Shown here: piece after piece, positions 7,733-7,922 of the stretch
Numbering within the stretch: position 1 is the stretch's first letter
Layout: every line of letters begins with the position of its first letter
Assembly (NCBI GenBank): GCA_964530915.1
Contig: CAZHCK010000101.1
Location: 1 to 7,922 of the forward strand
Source of the DNA: Cloacibacterium sp964530915
GTDB taxonomy: Bacteria; Bacteroidota; Bacteroidia; Flavobacteriales; Weeksellaceae
Direction: 5' to 3'
DNA length: 7,922 nt
Program-made: the position numbers and the translations under genes
The notes under the pieces: generated by a model
What the model saw: the letters and a program-made list of their open reading frames with translations, nothing else
Told to the model about the DNA's origin: nothing
Databases searched by the model: none

Positions 7733-7758
7733 AAAAAAACACCTCGAAAATCGAGGTG
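7733..7758 (-). terminator. Intrinsic terminator between the small unit and dinB
   Basis: On the - strand CACCTCGA (7758-7751), a 3-base loop and TCGAGGTG (7747-7740) form an 8-bp GC-rich stem followed by seven T (7739-7733). The T-run is on the 3' side only when read on the - strand, so it ends a transcript arriving from the right. It lies 37 bases before the dinB ATG. Confidence 0.85.
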
Positions 7759-7774
7759 CTTCCTATGAAAAATA

Positions 7775-7843
7775 TTTAGATTAGGTATAGTTATCTTTCC
7801 TCTTAAGAAGGAAATAGGCTAATTTAAAGGCAACTAATCTAAA
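7775..7843. repeat. Perfect 10-bp inverted repeat around the small ORF
   Basis: TTTAGATTAG at 7775-7784 and its exact reverse complement CTAATCTAAA at 7834-7843 are separated by 49 bases. The arms cover codons 4-6 and the stop region of the 23-codon ORF. As RNA this would close a long stem-loop around the coding body. The arms are AT-rich, so some chance of coincidence remains. Confidence 0.7.
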
Positions 7844-7852
7844 CGTATTCAT
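7781..7852 (-). CDS. Possible 23-residue small protein
   Basis: The ATG at 7852 opens a short frame encoding MNTFRLVAFKLAYFLLKRKD followed by NYT, ending at TAA (7783-7781). The peptide has a short hydrophobic stretch (residues 6-16, with one Lys) followed by a basic cluster KRK. It might bind a membrane, though it is short for a full membrane span. In its favour are a strongly A-rich leader directly before the ATG (AAAAAAGAAAAAAA), a -7 box 23 bases upstream and a dedicated terminator. Against it, the ORF is tiny, it overlaps an inverted repeat that could explain the sequence as RNA, and I do not recognise the peptide. It does not look like a classical amino-acid attenuator leader, since no single residue is reiterated. 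Confidence 0.4.
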   Translation of the reverse strand: MNTFRLVAFKLAYFLLKRKDNYT

Positions 7853-7875
7853 TTTTTTTCTTTTTTACTTTGAAG

Positions 7876-7883
7876 CAAAATTA
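7876..7883 (-). promoter_or_regulatory. Putative -7 promoter box of the small transcription unit
   Basis: The - strand reads TAATTTTG, identical to the box before the amylase gene and an exact TAnnTTTG match. It lies 23 bases before the 23-codon ORF. No clear TTTG is found at the -33 distance. Together with the terminator it brackets a short unit. Confidence 0.5.
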
Positions 7884-7922
7884 GGCTAAGACTGTCATTA
7901 AGTTTTTACAGAATTTTATTTT

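Larger units (their letters stand above)
7733..7870 (-). ncRNA. Candidate small structured transcript of about 138 nt
   Basis: A TAnnTTTG box at 7876-7883 and the terminator at 7733-7758 delimit a short transcript with a 5' end estimated near 7870. Its body can fold. A perfect 10-bp pairing joins TTTAGATTAG (7843-7834 on the - strand) to CTAATCTAAA (7784-7775). Inside it, TTTCCT (7814-7809) pairs with AGGAAA (7801-7796) across a 7-base loop. It could be a small regulatory RNA, a small-protein mRNA (see the 23-codon ORF) or both. I recognise no known RNA family. The 5' end is an estimate from the box position. Confidence 0.45.

Noticed and set aside
7892..7911. LexA/SOS box upstream of the small unit and dinB
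   Set aside because: The CTG and CAG half-sites are 14 bases apart rather than 10, so it does not match the E. coli-type SOS box.

Overview
The window looks like ordinary chromosome from a low-GC member of the Bacteroidota, most likely Flavobacteriia. Three things point there. The RNA polymerase beta' gene is followed directly by a DUF3467 gene, an arrangement I know from Bacteroidota. The promoter-like boxes fit TAnnTTTG, the Bacteroidota -7 consensus, and A-rich stretches replace Shine-Dalgarno sites before the starts. The secreted phosphodiesterase has a signal peptide with Gln just after the likely cleavage site. A Chryseobacterium/Cloacibacterium-like genus is plausible, but that is a guess from style and not a search result.

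Left half, + strand: the 3' three quarters or so of rpoC (1-3284, cut by the window edge) ends in a strong intrinsic terminator. Next comes a 100-residue DUF3467 protein (3375-3677) with its own strong terminator, and then a separately promoted, secreted nucleotide pyrophosphatase/phosphodiesterase (3772-5049).

Right half, - strand: a cytoplasmic-type GH13 alpha-amylase (5051-6529) converges on the phosphodiesterase with one base between the two stop codons. Upstream of it lies dinB, DNA polymerase IV (6605-7696). The last 220 bases hold what looks like a complete miniature transcription unit on the - strand: a -7 box, an A-rich leader, a 23-codon ORF lying almost wholly inside a 10-bp inverted repeat, and an intrinsic terminator just upstream of dinB. 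No intergenic gap exceeds 300 bases.

The genes do not form one pathway. rpoC and perhaps the DUF3467 gene belong to the transcription machinery. The phosphodiesterase is a periplasmic or exported phosphate-ester hydrolase, the amylase acts on internal alpha-glucans, and DinB is a translesion polymerase. I see no mobile element, CRISPR array, tRNA, rRNA or multi-gene defence system. The one item that may be undescribed is the small transcript at the right end.
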